Assembly: GCF_900141885.1 (NCBI RefSeq)
Contig: NZ_FQYY01000006.1
Coordinates: 1 to 64,000 of the forward strand
Direction: 5' to 3'
Length of the DNA: 64,000 nt
DNA from: Mesonia phycicola
GTDB lineage: Bacteria > Bacteroidota > Bacteroidia > Flavobacteriales > Flavobacteriaceae
This document shows, one piece after another, positions 18,412 to 27,439 of this stretch. The position numbers and the translations under genes are program-made. Positions within the stretch are counted from its first letter, which is position 1, and the number at the start of each line of letters is the position of its first letter. Under the pieces are notes generated by a model. The model saw only the letters and a program-made list of their open reading frames with translations. It made no database searches and was not told the DNA's origin.

Positions 18412-19077
18412 ATGAAATTTAAAATCTTGTACTTATTCATGTTAGCAACTTTTGTAGGTTGTGGACATACTAAAAAAGAAAATAACACTACCACTAACTT
18501 GTCTAGTTTAGATCCTGTAGAGGTGAAAGCGACGCAAGAAGGTTATAAAAAAGCATATTTTGCAAGCGGTTGCTTTTGGTGTGTAGAGGCAATTTATGAG
18601 AGTGTAAAAGGAGTGAAAGAATCTATCTCTGGTTATGCTGGTGGTACAGGAGAAAACCCTACTTATCAAAATTACGGAAAAACAGATCACGCTGAGGTGG
18701 TAGAAATTATTTACGACCCTAAAGTAGTAAGTTATGAAACTCTTTTAGATGTTTATTTTGCTTCTCAAAATGTGACTCAAAAAAATGGCCAAGGACCAGA
18801 TTTAGGTAGAGAGTATCGTTCTGTTATTTTTTACCAAAACGAGACAGAAAAACAATGGATAGAAAGTAAGATTGCAGAAGTAAGTAAACAATATAGCCAG
18901 CCTGTAGCTGCAGAGGTTATGCCTTTTCAAAAATTTTGGATAGCAGAAGACTATCACCAAGATTACAAAAAGCATAACCCACACAATAGTTACATTAGAG
19001 GAGTATCTATACCACGATTTAATAAGTTTAAAGAAAAATTCCCTAATAATTTACTGAAAGAAAAATATCAAAAGTAA
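18412..19077 (+). CDS. msrA: Peptide-methionine (S)-S-oxide reductase, lipoprotein form
   Basis: A 221-residue MsrA that repairs oxidised methionine in proteins. The active-site motif GCFWC is at residues 53-57, with Cys54 as nucleophile. The SGYAGG, H-AEVV--YDP and F---HDPT-like segments are present, the last as YFASQNVTQKNGQGPD. A lipobox ends at Cys17 (TFVGC), so this is an exported, membrane-anchored form acting in the periplasm, where oxidised methionines would arise from external oxidants. The recycling thioredoxin-like partner is not in the neighbourhood. Confidence 0.95.
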   Translation: MKFKILYLFMLATFVGCGHTKKENNTTTNLSSLDPVEVKATQEGYKKAYFASGCFWCVEAIYESVKGVKESISGYAGGTGENPTYQNYGKTDHAEVVEIIYDPKVVSYETLLDVYFASQNVTQKNGQGPDLGREYRSVIFYQNETEKQWIESKIAEVSKQYSQPVAAEVMPFQKFWIAEDYHQDYKKHNPHNSYIRGVSIPRFNKFKEKFPNNLLKEKYQK

Positions 19078-19079
19078 AT

Positions 19080-19433
19080 TTATTTAATAAATTGAATGGT
19101 GAGTGGGTATTTTACTGGCTCGCCATTATTTGCTTTTATTCCATTTAAAATAGGCAAAATTAACCCTATGAGTATTAAAATTGGTAAAATAATAAAGCCA
19201 ATTAATAATAGACATAAAATACCAGCAATTATATAATATATATAAAAGCTAATCTGAAAATTTATCACCTCCTTTGCTTGTTCATCCATTTGTTTAATTT
19301 CATCTTTTTTCAATTGCCAAAGTAAAATAGGAATAATAATACCACCTAAGCCAGTAATAAAATTTAATAATTGACTTAAATGCAATACCATAAGCATTTG
19401 TTTATCTTCTTTTTTTTCAGAAATAATCTCCAT
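19080..19433 (-). CDS. DUF4870 membrane protein
   Basis: A 117-residue integral membrane protein with three hydrophobic stretches (about residues 18-42, 62-78 and 80-98). The family pattern of DUF4870 is clear: an early HLS-L region, P-LLW--KKD, and DEQAKEVINFQISFYIY. The function is unknown. The gene is convergent with msrA, the two stops being 2 bp apart. It is divergent from mnmE. Confidence 0.88.
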   Translation of the reverse strand: MEIISEKKEDKQMLMVLHLSQLLNFITGLGGIIIPILLWQLKKDEIKQMDEQAKEVINFQISFYIYYIIAGILCLLLIGFIILPILILIGLILPILNGIKANNGEPVKYPLTIQFIK

Positions 19434-19517
19434 AATTTTTTAGTTTATCTATAAGACGTGAAGTGGTAAATTTTGTTACAATTAGCATTTAGGTATTTAA
19501 AGCAATAAATACTTTCT

Positions 19518-19525
19518 TACCTTTG
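19518..19525 (+). promoter_or_regulatory. Candidate -7 element of the mnmE promoter
   Basis: TACCTTTG matches TAnnTTTG and ends 4 bases before the mnmE ATG. If used, transcription would begin at or within a few bases of the start codon. No good -33 TTG is at the expected distance. Confidence 0.4.
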
Positions 19526-19529
19526 TATT

Positions 19530-20927
19530 ATGATATTAAATGATACTATTGTTGCGCTTGCTACAGCACCTGGGAGTGGAGCTATTGCTGTAATTAGAGT
19601 TTCTGGTCCAGAAGCTATCCAAATCACTAGTCCTGTATTTAAGGCTAAAAATAAGGTGAGTCTAGAAAATCAGAAATCTCATACCCTGCAGTTAGGCAAT
19701 ATAGTAGATGGAGAGAGAATTATAGATGAAAGTTTGGTATCGGTCTTTAAAGGAACTCGCTCTTACACGGGAGAAAATACCGTAGAAATTTCTTGCCACG
19801 GTAGCCCATTTATTCAGCAAGAAATTATCAATTTACTATTGTGTCAAGGTTGCAGATCTGCACAACCTGGTGAGTTTACTTTGCGTGCTTTTTTAAATGG
19901 GAAAATGGATTTAAGTCAGGCAGAGGCAGTTGCAGATTTAATAGCTAGTGATAATGCAGCAAGTCACCAATTGGCCATGCAACAAATGCGTGGTGGTTTT
20001 GCTTCAGAAATACAAAAACTGAGAGAAGAATTATTAAATTTTGCTTCTTTAATAGAATTAGAATTAGATTTTTCTGAAGAAGATGTAGAGTTTGCAGACC
20101 GTAAACAGTTTCAAGATTTAATTTTTAAAATTCAGAAAGTATTAAATAAACTTATAGATTCTTTTGCAGTAGGTAATGTGTTGAAAAACGGAATACCTGT
20201 AGCTATAGTTGGAGAGCCAAACGTGGGTAAATCTACTTTGTTGAATGCACTTTTAAATGAAGAAAGAGCTATAGTAAGTGATATAGCAGGAACTACTAGA
20301 GATACCATTGAAGATGAAATTTCTATAGGTGGCGTAGGGTTTAGGTTTATAGATACCGCTGGTATTAGAGAAACTACAGATACCATTGAAGGTTTAGGAA
20401 TTAAAAAAACTTTTCAGAAGATAGAGCAGGCCCAAGTAGTAATGTATTTGTTTGACTCTTCTAAAATTAAAAATGAAAAACTTAGTTTAACGCAAGTAAA
20501 AACCGAAGTAGAAAAAATTAAAAATCGTTTTCCAGGTAAACCCTTGTTAATAGTTGCAAATAAAAGAGATATTCTTACTGAAGAAGAGCAAGATAGTTTT
20601 AAGCAGCAAATACCTGAACTTAATTTAATATCAGCAAAAGAAAATGATAAAGTAGAAGAGCTACAAGAAAAGCTTCTAGGTTTTGTTAATACAGGAGCTT
20701 TAAAAAGCAATGATGCTATTGTAACTAATTCTCGTCATTACGATGCTTTACTAAAAGCACAAGAAGAAATAAACAAGGTACAAGAAGGTTTAAATATAGG
20801 CTTAACAGGAGATTTACTGGCTATAGATATTCGTCAAGCGTTATATTATTTTGGAGAAATAACTGGGCAAATTACCACAGATGATTTATTAGGAAATATT
20901 TTTGCTAATTTCTGTATCGGAAAGTAG
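19530..20927 (+). CDS. mnmE: tRNA modification GTPase MnmE
   Basis: A 465-residue GTPase that, with MnmG, makes the (carboxymethyl)aminomethyl group at wobble uridine 34 of tRNAs. The N-terminal folate-binding domain begins TIVALATAPGSGAIAVIRVSG-like. The G domain has the P-loop GEPNVGKST near residue 228, then GTTRDT, DTAG and NKRD. The C-terminus ends in the diagnostic FCIGK, whose Cys is catalytic. Length and order are those of the family. It is followed by a strong bidirectional hairpin shared with the convergent SusD gene. Confidence 0.97.
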   Translation: MILNDTIVALATAPGSGAIAVIRVSGPEAIQITSPVFKAKNKVSLENQKSHTLQLGNIVDGERIIDESLVSVFKGTRSYTGENTVEISCHGSPFIQQEIINLLLCQGCRSAQPGEFTLRAFLNGKMDLSQAEAVADLIASDNAASHQLAMQQMRGGFASEIQKLREELLNFASLIELELDFSEEDVEFADRKQFQDLIFKIQKVLNKLIDSFAVGNVLKNGIPVAIVGEPNVGKSTLLNALLNEERAIVSDIAGTTRDTIEDEISIGGVGFRFIDTAGIRETTDTIEGLGIKKTFQKIEQAQVVMYLFDSSKIKNEKLSLTQVKTEVEKIKNRFPGKPLLIVANKRDILTEEEQDSFKQQIPELNLISAKENDKVEELQEKLLGFVNTGALKSNDAIVTNSRHYDALLKAQEEINKVQEGLNIGLTGDLLAIDIRQALYYFGEITGQITTDDLLGNIFANFCIGK

Positions 20928-20982
20928 ATAGAAGAACCGCTAAAGAAATATAAAATTTAAACTTATTAAAGTTACAGAAAAC

Positions 20983-21014
20983 AAAAAGGGAAGATATTAT
21001 ATCTTCCCTTTTTT
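20983..21014. terminator. Bidirectional terminator between mnmE and susD
   Basis: A 13-bp stem AAAAAGGGAAGAT/ATCTTCCCTTTTT with a 5-nt loop. A-run and T-run on opposite sides allow termination from both strands. Confidence 0.9.
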
Positions 21015-21043
21015 CTTACAAAATTAAAAATACTGTTTTAATT

Positions 21044-22807
21044 TTAGTACCCTATGTTTTGGGTTATACCTTCTGTAACATCTATAGTCTCTTGCGGAAT
21101 TGCGTAAACTCTTAAATATGGTTGTGTAACAGGTTTGGCAGTGTAAGCTCTGTCAAAAGTTCCAAATCTAATCATTTGCTTTCTACGGTACATCTCCCAA
21201 TACATTTCAAAACCTATTTCGTTATATAAAATTTCTTCATCTAAATAAGAGATAGCTGTACCTGGAGCATTGTTAAATAAAGCTTCACGAGTTCTACTAG
21301 TTCTTAAGATATTAATATCTGCTAAGGCTGCTGCATTATTTCCATTTCTAAAGTAAGCTTCTGCTCTCATACAATAGATACCACCTAAGCGATATAAAGG
21401 CACATCTACAGCGCTGGTTCCGTTACCATAATTTGGATCAAATTCCCATTTAAAGTTACGTACTCCACGGTTAATTTGATCTTGACTAAAAACAGCTTCT
21501 AGCTCATTATCAAAATCTAATTCAGGAGTAAAATCCATAGGAATAGTAGTTTGCTTCTCCATATATAATTGGCTGATAGCAATTCTACCATCCGATGTCA
21601 TATCAAATCCGCCTTCACCATCTAAAGTAGGACCATATTGTTGCCCAACTTGTAAACCTCTATTAAAGTGAAACCATAAAGACCCTGTATCTTGTCTTAC
21701 ATCTTCTGCAGGAACACTACCGGTAGTACCATCATTCATAAACCAAGTACCATCAGAATACTGATAATATCTATGGAAACGAGGATCATCATGGTTACCC
21801 TCCCAAGTATAATAAAACTCAGGTTCAACATTAGAAGCGTTGGTACCTCTATTATCTGGTGTTGGTTTTTGAGATCTTCCTGTAGACATATATGCAAAAT
21901 CATTATCGCTATTTCTGATGTTGTCATTTTCTTGAGCTACTGCAAATATCATTTCAGATCCTGCAGTATTATTCATAGAAAAATTATCAAAATAGTTGCT
22001 TTCTAAGCTGAAGCTACCGTTAATTAATAAAGAAGTATAGTAAATAACTTTATCCATATCATTTCCGTCATTATCTACAGCTGCTTCATTAAAATTAAAA
22101 TTTGAAGAAGTATTATAACGATCTTTAAATACAGCTCTATTAAGGTACATATCTGCAAGTAAAGCGTATGCTGCTTGTTTAGTAAATCTTCCATTATAGG
22201 TTCTTTCTTCTCCTAAATTTGCTAAAGATGGAATAATAGACTCTACCTCAGTAATTAAATTGTCAATTTCTGTATCTGCTTGTAAAAAAGTTAGTACAGC
22301 ATCATCAGAAAACGGATCTCTGTACGGAGCTTGGTTAAACAAATCTAAAGTGGTGTAAATATAGAAAGCTAACAATCCGCGAGATTCTGCCATGAATAAG
22401 TCATAGTTTTCATAATCTGGATTGTTCTCTAGAGATTCAATAGCAGTTAATGTTTTGGTAATTCCACTATTTAAAGAATTCCAAGTAGTAGAAACAGCGT
22501 CATTATTAGTACCCCAAGTAAATTCTGTTAAAGCTCTCCATTTTCCTCCGTCTCCCCAGTCACTACCACGTGTTGGAAGCATGCATTCGTCTGTAGGGTA
22601 TTCTTGTAACCCAAATACATTACCGTGATCTGTAAACGTTCTTTCTGCTAATTGCCCATAAGCTGCAGCCATAGCGCTTTCTGGGTTAGAACTTTCTCCT
22701 CCAATAACTTCATCTATTACTTCTTCTTCTAAATCTGTACAACTAAAAATTGCAAAACTTAAAGAAATAAGTATAAGGGTTTGGTATGTTTTTATATAAA
22801 ATTTCAT
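21044..22807 (-). CDS. SusD/RagB-family outer-membrane nutrient-binding lipoprotein
   Basis: A 587-residue lipoprotein with its lipobox ending at Cys23 (AIFSC), followed by the Asp/Glu-rich surface-export signal common in SusD proteins. The body shows the TPR-type helices of SusD (LADMYLNRAVF, IYCMRAEAYFRNGNNAAALADINILR) and the C-terminal EIGFEMYWEMYRRKQMIRFG segment. It caps the SusC porin and binds substrate on the cell surface. Its gene lies 2 bp after susC, which is the usual operon. No glycoside hydrolase, lyase or sulfatase gene is in the vicinity, so the ligand is unknown. Confidence 0.95.
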   Translation of the reverse strand: MKFYIKTYQTLILISLSFAIFSCTDLEEEVIDEVIGGESSNPESAMAAAYGQLAERTFTDHGNVFGLQEYPTDECMLPTRGSDWGDGGKWRALTEFTWGTNNDAVSTTWNSLNSGITKTLTAIESLENNPDYENYDLFMAESRGLLAFYIYTTLDLFNQAPYRDPFSDDAVLTFLQADTEIDNLITEVESIIPSLANLGEERTYNGRFTKQAAYALLADMYLNRAVFKDRYNTSSNFNFNEAAVDNDGNDMDKVIYYTSLLINGSFSLESNYFDNFSMNNTAGSEMIFAVAQENDNIRNSDNDFAYMSTGRSQKPTPDNRGTNASNVEPEFYYTWEGNHDDPRFHRYYQYSDGTWFMNDGTTGSVPAEDVRQDTGSLWFHFNRGLQVGQQYGPTLDGEGGFDMTSDGRIAISQLYMEKQTTIPMDFTPELDFDNELEAVFSQDQINRGVRNFKWEFDPNYGNGTSAVDVPLYRLGGIYCMRAEAYFRNGNNAAALADINILRTSRTREALFNNAPGTAISYLDEEILYNEIGFEMYWEMYRRKQMIRFGTFDRAYTAKPVTQPYLRVYAIPQETIDVTEGITQNIGY

Positions 22808-22809
22808 AA

Positions 22810-25800
22810 TTATAGTTTTAAAGTTGCTCCAATTAAATAAGATCTTGAACTTGGGTAGGTAGTATAATCTATACCAATAGATTGATTACCGCCTGAAGAA
22901 CGAGGACTGTTAATCAATGGGTCGTATCCAGAATAATTAGTAATGGTGAACACATTTTGTGCACTTACATAAAGGTTTAGTCCATTTATCCAGTTAATGT
23001 TTTGTACATCAAAATTATAGCCTAACTGAATATTGTTTAGACGTATAAAATCTGACTTCTCCATATATAATGTAGAAAGCTGTGGTGTGTTTTGCGGATT
23101 TGCGCCAGACTCATAAAACTCAGATAAAACGTTTCTGTCTGATGCTAAGTTATTAATGTTTAAAGCAAGATTGGTGTTATTTACAAGGTAACCACCAGTT
23201 TGCCCTATAAAAGCAAGATTTAAATTCCATCTTTTGTAATCTAAATTGGTATTAATACCAAAAGTGAAATTAGGTAAAGCACCTTCAAAAATTTGACGGT
23301 CATCGCTATTAATTATACCATCATCGTTAGTGTCTTCAAAAATATCATTTCCATCTCCATCAAAACCTAAATGTTTTAGCATATAGAAAGAACCTGCTTC
23401 ATAACCATTTTTGTAAATATTAGCAGAAACACCAGATAAACCAGGACCTGCAATGCTTCCAGAATATAATTCTGATACAGGTAAGTTTTTAATTTCATTA
23501 TCTAGAGTAGCACCGTTAATATTCATATCCCAAGAGAAGTTGTCTGTCTTTACTAACTGTGAGCCTAGAGAAAACTCAAAACCTTTGTTTACAATTTCTC
23601 CTTCAATATTTTTCCAAACTGTAGAAGTTGGACTTAAAGGTTCTGAAGGAATATTTAATATAGCATCCGTAGTAGTTTTGTTGTAATAATCTAAAGATCC
23701 ATACAGTTTATTGTCCCAAAGGCTAAAATCTAACCCTAAGTCAAACTGTGTTACTACTTCCCATTTTAAATCTGGATTAGCTGTTCTGTTAACTACAATA
23801 CCGTTAACTAACCCGTAGTCATCATACAGGTAATATCCTCCAGAAGCTGCTTGTGAATAACTTGCTTGGGTAATTTTGTTCTGTACTTCTTGATTTCCAG
23901 TTTGTCCCCAGCTAGTTCTTAATTTTAACTGGTTAATGTATTCTTTATTTTGTAAGAAGTTTTCTTTATCTAAAGACCAACCCATTGCAAATGAAGGGAA
24001 GTAACCATATTTATTGTTATCTCCGAAACGAGTAGACCCATCAGCTCTTACAGAAGCAGTTAGTAAATACTTGTCAGAAAAATTATAATTTAATCTTCCA
24101 AAATAAGACTGTAATTCGTTTTTCTGAGCATATCCGCTAACTCCAGATTGTTCTCCAGAGTAGCCTGGATTATATTCTGGTGCAACTCCTGTGCCCATCT
24201 CATCAATATTAGAGATAGAGAAACTTGTTCCAGAAAAATCAAATTCTTGGTAAGAAAAACCACCTAAAACATCAAACTTGTGGTTATTATGTTGAAAATT
24301 GTAGGTTAAGTAATGTTCAATTAATGAGCTTTGTGATTCTAGATTATTTTGTACGTATGCACCAGTAGGAGTTCTATCGGTAACATTTGGATAAATAGTA
24401 GAGTTTCTTTCTGAATTAGAACGGTCTATAGCTAAATTGAATTTGTAGTTTAACCCGTCAATAATTCTAAAACTTGCTTCAAAATTCCCTAAAACTCTTA
24501 AAGTTTCTGTTTTGTCATCATAAATATGAAGCAAATACATAGGGTTGTAATGCGCATTCATATTAAAGTTGGTATAATCACCATCTTCATCAAATACAGT
24601 ACGTGTAGGGTTTGCCATTAAAGCATGCATTACTAATTGACCATCAGACCCAGCATCGGCACCATTAGGTACACCTGTTTCGTTAATTTGACTAGCAGTT
24701 AAATTTAATTTTACTTTTAAGCGTTTATTGTCAAAAAAAGATTCTTCTGTATTTAATCTTGCTGTTGTTCTTTCAAGACCGCTGGTTTCTATAATACCTT
24801 CTTGGTCCATATATGAAAGGGAAGCATAATAGTTACCGCTATCTGTTTTTTTAGCATAAGAAAAATTATGGTTTTGCGTGATAGCATTACGGAATAATTC
24901 GTCTTGCCAATCTGTACTTCCTCCGTGGTCATACACAGGATCTGAAATAGCGTTACGATATTCATCAGCAGAAAGCACATCAATTTTACTTATTACTTGA
25001 GATACACTAGCGTAAGAGTCTAATGTAATGGTAGCATCACCAGTTTTACCTTTTTTAGTAGTAATTAAAACTACTCCATTAGATCCTCTAGATCCATAGA
25101 TAGCTGCTGCCGATGCATCTTTTAAAACAGTAATAGATGCAATATCTGCTGTGTTTAAAAAGTTTAAAGGGTTTTTTGCAGAAGAATTCCCCAGACCAAA
25201 ATCTGGACCTGCAGCACTAACATTTTCATTACTTAGCGGTACACCATCTACTACAAATAGAGGAGTACTACCACTACGAATAGAGCCTATTCCACGAATA
25301 GAAACATCTAGACCTGCACCAGGCTCACCGCTAGATTGTACTACACGTACACCAGCTACTTTCCCTTGTAGCAAATTATCTGGAGAGGTGTTAATCCCTT
25401 TTTTAAAATCTTCTGGAGAAAGTTGACTTACTGACCCGGTAAGATCTTTTTTGTTTTGAGTTCCGTATCCTATTAAAACTATTTCATCTAGAGAAGCACT
25501 GTCTGTTTCTAATTGAATAGATACATTGGTTTCTGTACCAATAGTAAATTCATTTTTTTTAAATCCTACGTAAGTAATTACTAAGATATCTCCTTGATTT
25601 GCTTCTATAGAAAATTCACCATTAAAATTGGTAGTAGTACCTTTATTAGTACCGGCAATGATAACAGATGCATCGGGTAGTGGCATACCTTTATCGTCTG
25701 TTACTGTTCCGCTAATAGTTTGCTGTAACGAAACATATTTAAGATTTTCAAATTTTTCTTCTTCGATACTATTATTAGTAGCGTGCCCCATTGGAGCAAA

Positions 25801-25863
25801 AAATAAAAACGAGAGACCGAAAATTATTTTTTTCGATTTTAAATGTTTAATTTTATAATACAT
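22810..25863 (-). CDS. SusC/RagA-family TonB-linked outer-membrane transporter
   Basis: A 1017-residue TonB-dependent transporter. It has a signal peptide, then a carboxypeptidase-regulatory-like domain (about residues 48-125: ISGTVTDDKGMPLPDA). The TonB-box/plug region has LDEIVLIGYGTQNKKDLTGSV and DNLLQGKVAGV---QSSG-PGA, with the SusC-specific SIRGIGS and VLKDASAAAIYGSRGSNGVVLITTKKG motifs. The rest is a 22-strand barrel. It imports the ligand captured by the adjacent SusD. A hairpin lies in its 5' leader. It is divergently placed from a PI-PLC-like lipoprotein gene, which hints at a phospho-substrate, but this is not proven. Confidence 0.95.
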   Translation of the reverse strand: MYYKIKHLKSKKIIFGLSFLFFAPMGHATNNSIEEEKFENLKYVSLQQTISGTVTDDKGMPLPDASVIIAGTNKGTTTNFNGEFSIEANQGDILVITYVGFKKNEFTIGTETNVSIQLETDSASLDEIVLIGYGTQNKKDLTGSVSQLSPEDFKKGINTSPDNLLQGKVAGVRVVQSSGEPGAGLDVSIRGIGSIRSGSTPLFVVDGVPLSNENVSAAGPDFGLGNSSAKNPLNFLNTADIASITVLKDASAAAIYGSRGSNGVVLITTKKGKTGDATITLDSYASVSQVISKIDVLSADEYRNAISDPVYDHGGSTDWQDELFRNAITQNHNFSYAKKTDSGNYYASLSYMDQEGIIETSGLERTTARLNTEESFFDNKRLKVKLNLTASQINETGVPNGADAGSDGQLVMHALMANPTRTVFDEDGDYTNFNMNAHYNPMYLLHIYDDKTETLRVLGNFEASFRIIDGLNYKFNLAIDRSNSERNSTIYPNVTDRTPTGAYVQNNLESQSSLIEHYLTYNFQHNNHKFDVLGGFSYQEFDFSGTSFSISNIDEMGTGVAPEYNPGYSGEQSGVSGYAQKNELQSYFGRLNYNFSDKYLLTASVRADGSTRFGDNNKYGYFPSFAMGWSLDKENFLQNKEYINQLKLRTSWGQTGNQEVQNKITQASYSQAASGGYYLYDDYGLVNGIVVNRTANPDLKWEVVTQFDLGLDFSLWDNKLYGSLDYYNKTTTDAILNIPSEPLSPTSTVWKNIEGEIVNKGFEFSLGSQLVKTDNFSWDMNINGATLDNEIKNLPVSELYSGSIAGPGLSGVSANIYKNGYEAGSFYMLKHLGFDGDGNDIFEDTNDDGIINSDDRQIFEGALPNFTFGINTNLDYKRWNLNLAFIGQTGGYLVNNTNLALNINNLASDRNVLSEFYESGANPQNTPQLSTLYMEKSDFIRLNNIQLGYNFDVQNINWINGLNLYVSAQNVFTITNYSGYDPLINSPRSSGGNQSIGIDYTTYPSSRSYLIGATLKL

Positions 25864-25903
25864 GTTATTGTAAGTGGTTGGTTAGACAATGCTTATTAAT
25901 AAA

Positions 25904-25937
25904 GCCGCAGTTGTTGGTAGCAGCTGCGGTATTTTTT
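25904..25937 (+). other. Hairpin with T-run in the susC 5' leader, read as a terminator on the plus strand
   Basis: CCGCAG (25905-25910) pairs with CTGCGG (25924-25929), flanked by a G-T pair and followed on the plus strand by ATTTTTTT. On the plus strand this looks like a terminator for an RNA antisense to the start of susC. On the minus strand it would be a hairpin in the susC leader. Confidence 0.4.
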
Positions 25938-26229
25938 TGGTTTAATTTTTACATATAGTTAAATATTTTTATAGTTAAGTATAGCTGTTTCATCTTGAAG
26001 CAAAGCAGTCTGTTTTGCGAGTGCTAAATAAATAAATCTTGAATATTTTATCTTTTTTGGTTGATTATCATTGAGTAAATAATTTAATCACAACTAACGG
26101 TATTATTTAACTTTTTTTAAAAGTTTTATTAATGTCTATATAATCTTTGTTTTTTATAAGGGTTTAATTATTAATGTTTTACTCGTAATTACTTGTTGTT
26201 AATTTTACATTTTGGTAATGTGCTTCAAC

Positions 26230-26237
26230 TACTTTTG
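26230..26237 (+). promoter_or_regulatory. Candidate -7 element for the PI-PLC-like gene
   Basis: TACTTTTG matches TAnnTTTG, 21 bp before the ATG at 26259. A TTTG at 26211-26214 is 15 bp upstream of it, slightly short for a -33 box. Confidence 0.45.
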
Positions 26238-26258
26238 CCCATTTTAAAACCAATAACA

Positions 26259-27356
26259 ATGAAAAAAATACTTAACACAGTAATTATAATTTTAGTAGGA
26301 ACTGTACTACTGGCTTCTTGTAAACAAAAAATGAATAAAGAAGAAAGTCTACCAATAGAAACTTCTGAAAAGAGAATAAATGAATTACAAGTAATAGGTT
26401 CTCATAACAGCTATAAAGAAGCAATAGATTCTACTCTTTTTCAGTATTTATTAGCAAAAGATACCACTAAAAGTATGCTTGGTTTACAGTATGCGCATGT
26501 GCCAATTCTAGACCAATTAACCATGGGTTTACGTAATCTAGAAATAGATGTGTATGTAGATAAAGATGGTGGGCGTTACGCCAACCCTGCAGGCATTGAT
26601 TTAGGGAGTAGTGAATTAGAATATGATCTAGAAGAAAAAATGAAACAGCCTGGTTTTAAAATGCTGCATATACCAGATATTGATTTTAGAACGCAGTACT
26701 ATCTTTTAGAAGATTGTTTAAAAGATTTAAAGCGTTGGTCTGAAGCTAACCCAAATCACGAAGTGGTTTTTATTACTTTAGAGCCTAAAGATGGTGATAC
26801 TAATAAATTTGGAACAACCCCAGAGCCTTTTACTCCAGAGGCGTTTAATGAATTAGATCAAGAAATTTTAAAACACTTGGGCAAAGAAAATATTATTAGT
26901 CCGAGCGATGTAAAAGGAAATTATGCAACACTAGAAGAAGCAGTACTTCATAACAATTGGCCAACTTTAGAAGAGGGGGCAGGGAAGTTTCTTTTTATTT
27001 TAGATACCCAAGATGAAAAACGAGAAAAATATGCTAATAGAGATTTTTCTTATTCAAGTAAAATGATATTTATAAATGCGGAACAAGGAAATCCTGAAGC
27101 TGCAACTATGATTATTAATGATCCTGAAGATAAGCGTATTTCTGAGTTTGTAAAAAAGGGATATATAATTAGAACCCGTGCAGATGCAAATACACAAGAA
27201 GCTAGAAACAACGATTACTCTAGATTTAATACTGCTAAAGCTTCAGGAGCACAAATTATTACTACAGATTATTATATGCCAAGCAAACTTTTTAATTCTA
27301 CTTACGAAGTGAAATTTGAAGATGGAAGCTATGTAAGAGAAAACCCTGTGCGATAA
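26259..27356 (+). CDS. Ca2+-dependent PI-PLC-like phosphodiesterase lipoprotein
   Basis: A 365-residue lipoprotein from the ATG at 26259, with its lipobox ending at Cys21 (LLASC). An open frame extends upstream, but the lipobox and promoter fix this start. The catalytic layout of phosphatidylinositol-specific phospholipase C is present: His49 in VIGSHNSYK, Glu95 and Asp97 in LRNLEIDVY as metal ligands, and His137 in MLHIPDIDF. It belongs to the Ca2+-dependent PLC-C1-like group seen in secreted bacterial and fungal proteins. The true substrate (phosphoinositide, other phosphodiester or glycerophosphodiester) is uncertain. It faces away from susC and is convergent with a metallophosphoesterase. 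Confidence 0.85.
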   Translation: MKKILNTVIIILVGTVLLASCKQKMNKEESLPIETSEKRINELQVIGSHNSYKEAIDSTLFQYLLAKDTTKSMLGLQYAHVPILDQLTMGLRNLEIDVYVDKDGGRYANPAGIDLGSSELEYDLEEKMKQPGFKMLHIPDIDFRTQYYLLEDCLKDLKRWSEANPNHEVVFITLEPKDGDTNKFGTTPEPFTPEAFNELDQEILKHLGKENIISPSDVKGNYATLEEAVLHNNWPTLEEGAGKFLFILDTQDEKREKYANRDFSYSSKMIFINAEQGNPEAATMIINDPEDKRISEFVKKGYIIRTRADANTQEARNNDYSRFNTAKASGAQIITTDYYMPSKLFNSTYEVKFEDGSYVRENPVR

Positions 27357-27439
27357 TTTTTTTGAATTCTCAAGAATTTGATATCATTTTTATAGAGTAA
27401 ATGAGTTCTATGTATTTTGACTCGCAGCTTATAAAAATT

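Larger units (their letters stand above)
25864..26258. other. Intergenic region between susC and the PI-PLC-like gene (395 bp)
   Basis: It holds the susC leader with its hairpin at 25904-25937 and, at the right end, the -7 element of the divergent PI-PLC-like gene. The middle is AT-rich with no credible reading frame or RNA gene. Confidence 0.6.

Noticed and set aside
21044-25863. A polysaccharide utilisation locus
   Set aside because: A SusC/SusD pair alone is not enough. No glycoside hydrolase, lyase or sulfatase gene is adjacent.
26193-26258. Upstream extension of the PI-PLC-like gene
   Set aside because: It would put 22 residues before the lipobox signal peptide and would begin upstream of the -7 element at 26230, so it would not be transcribed.
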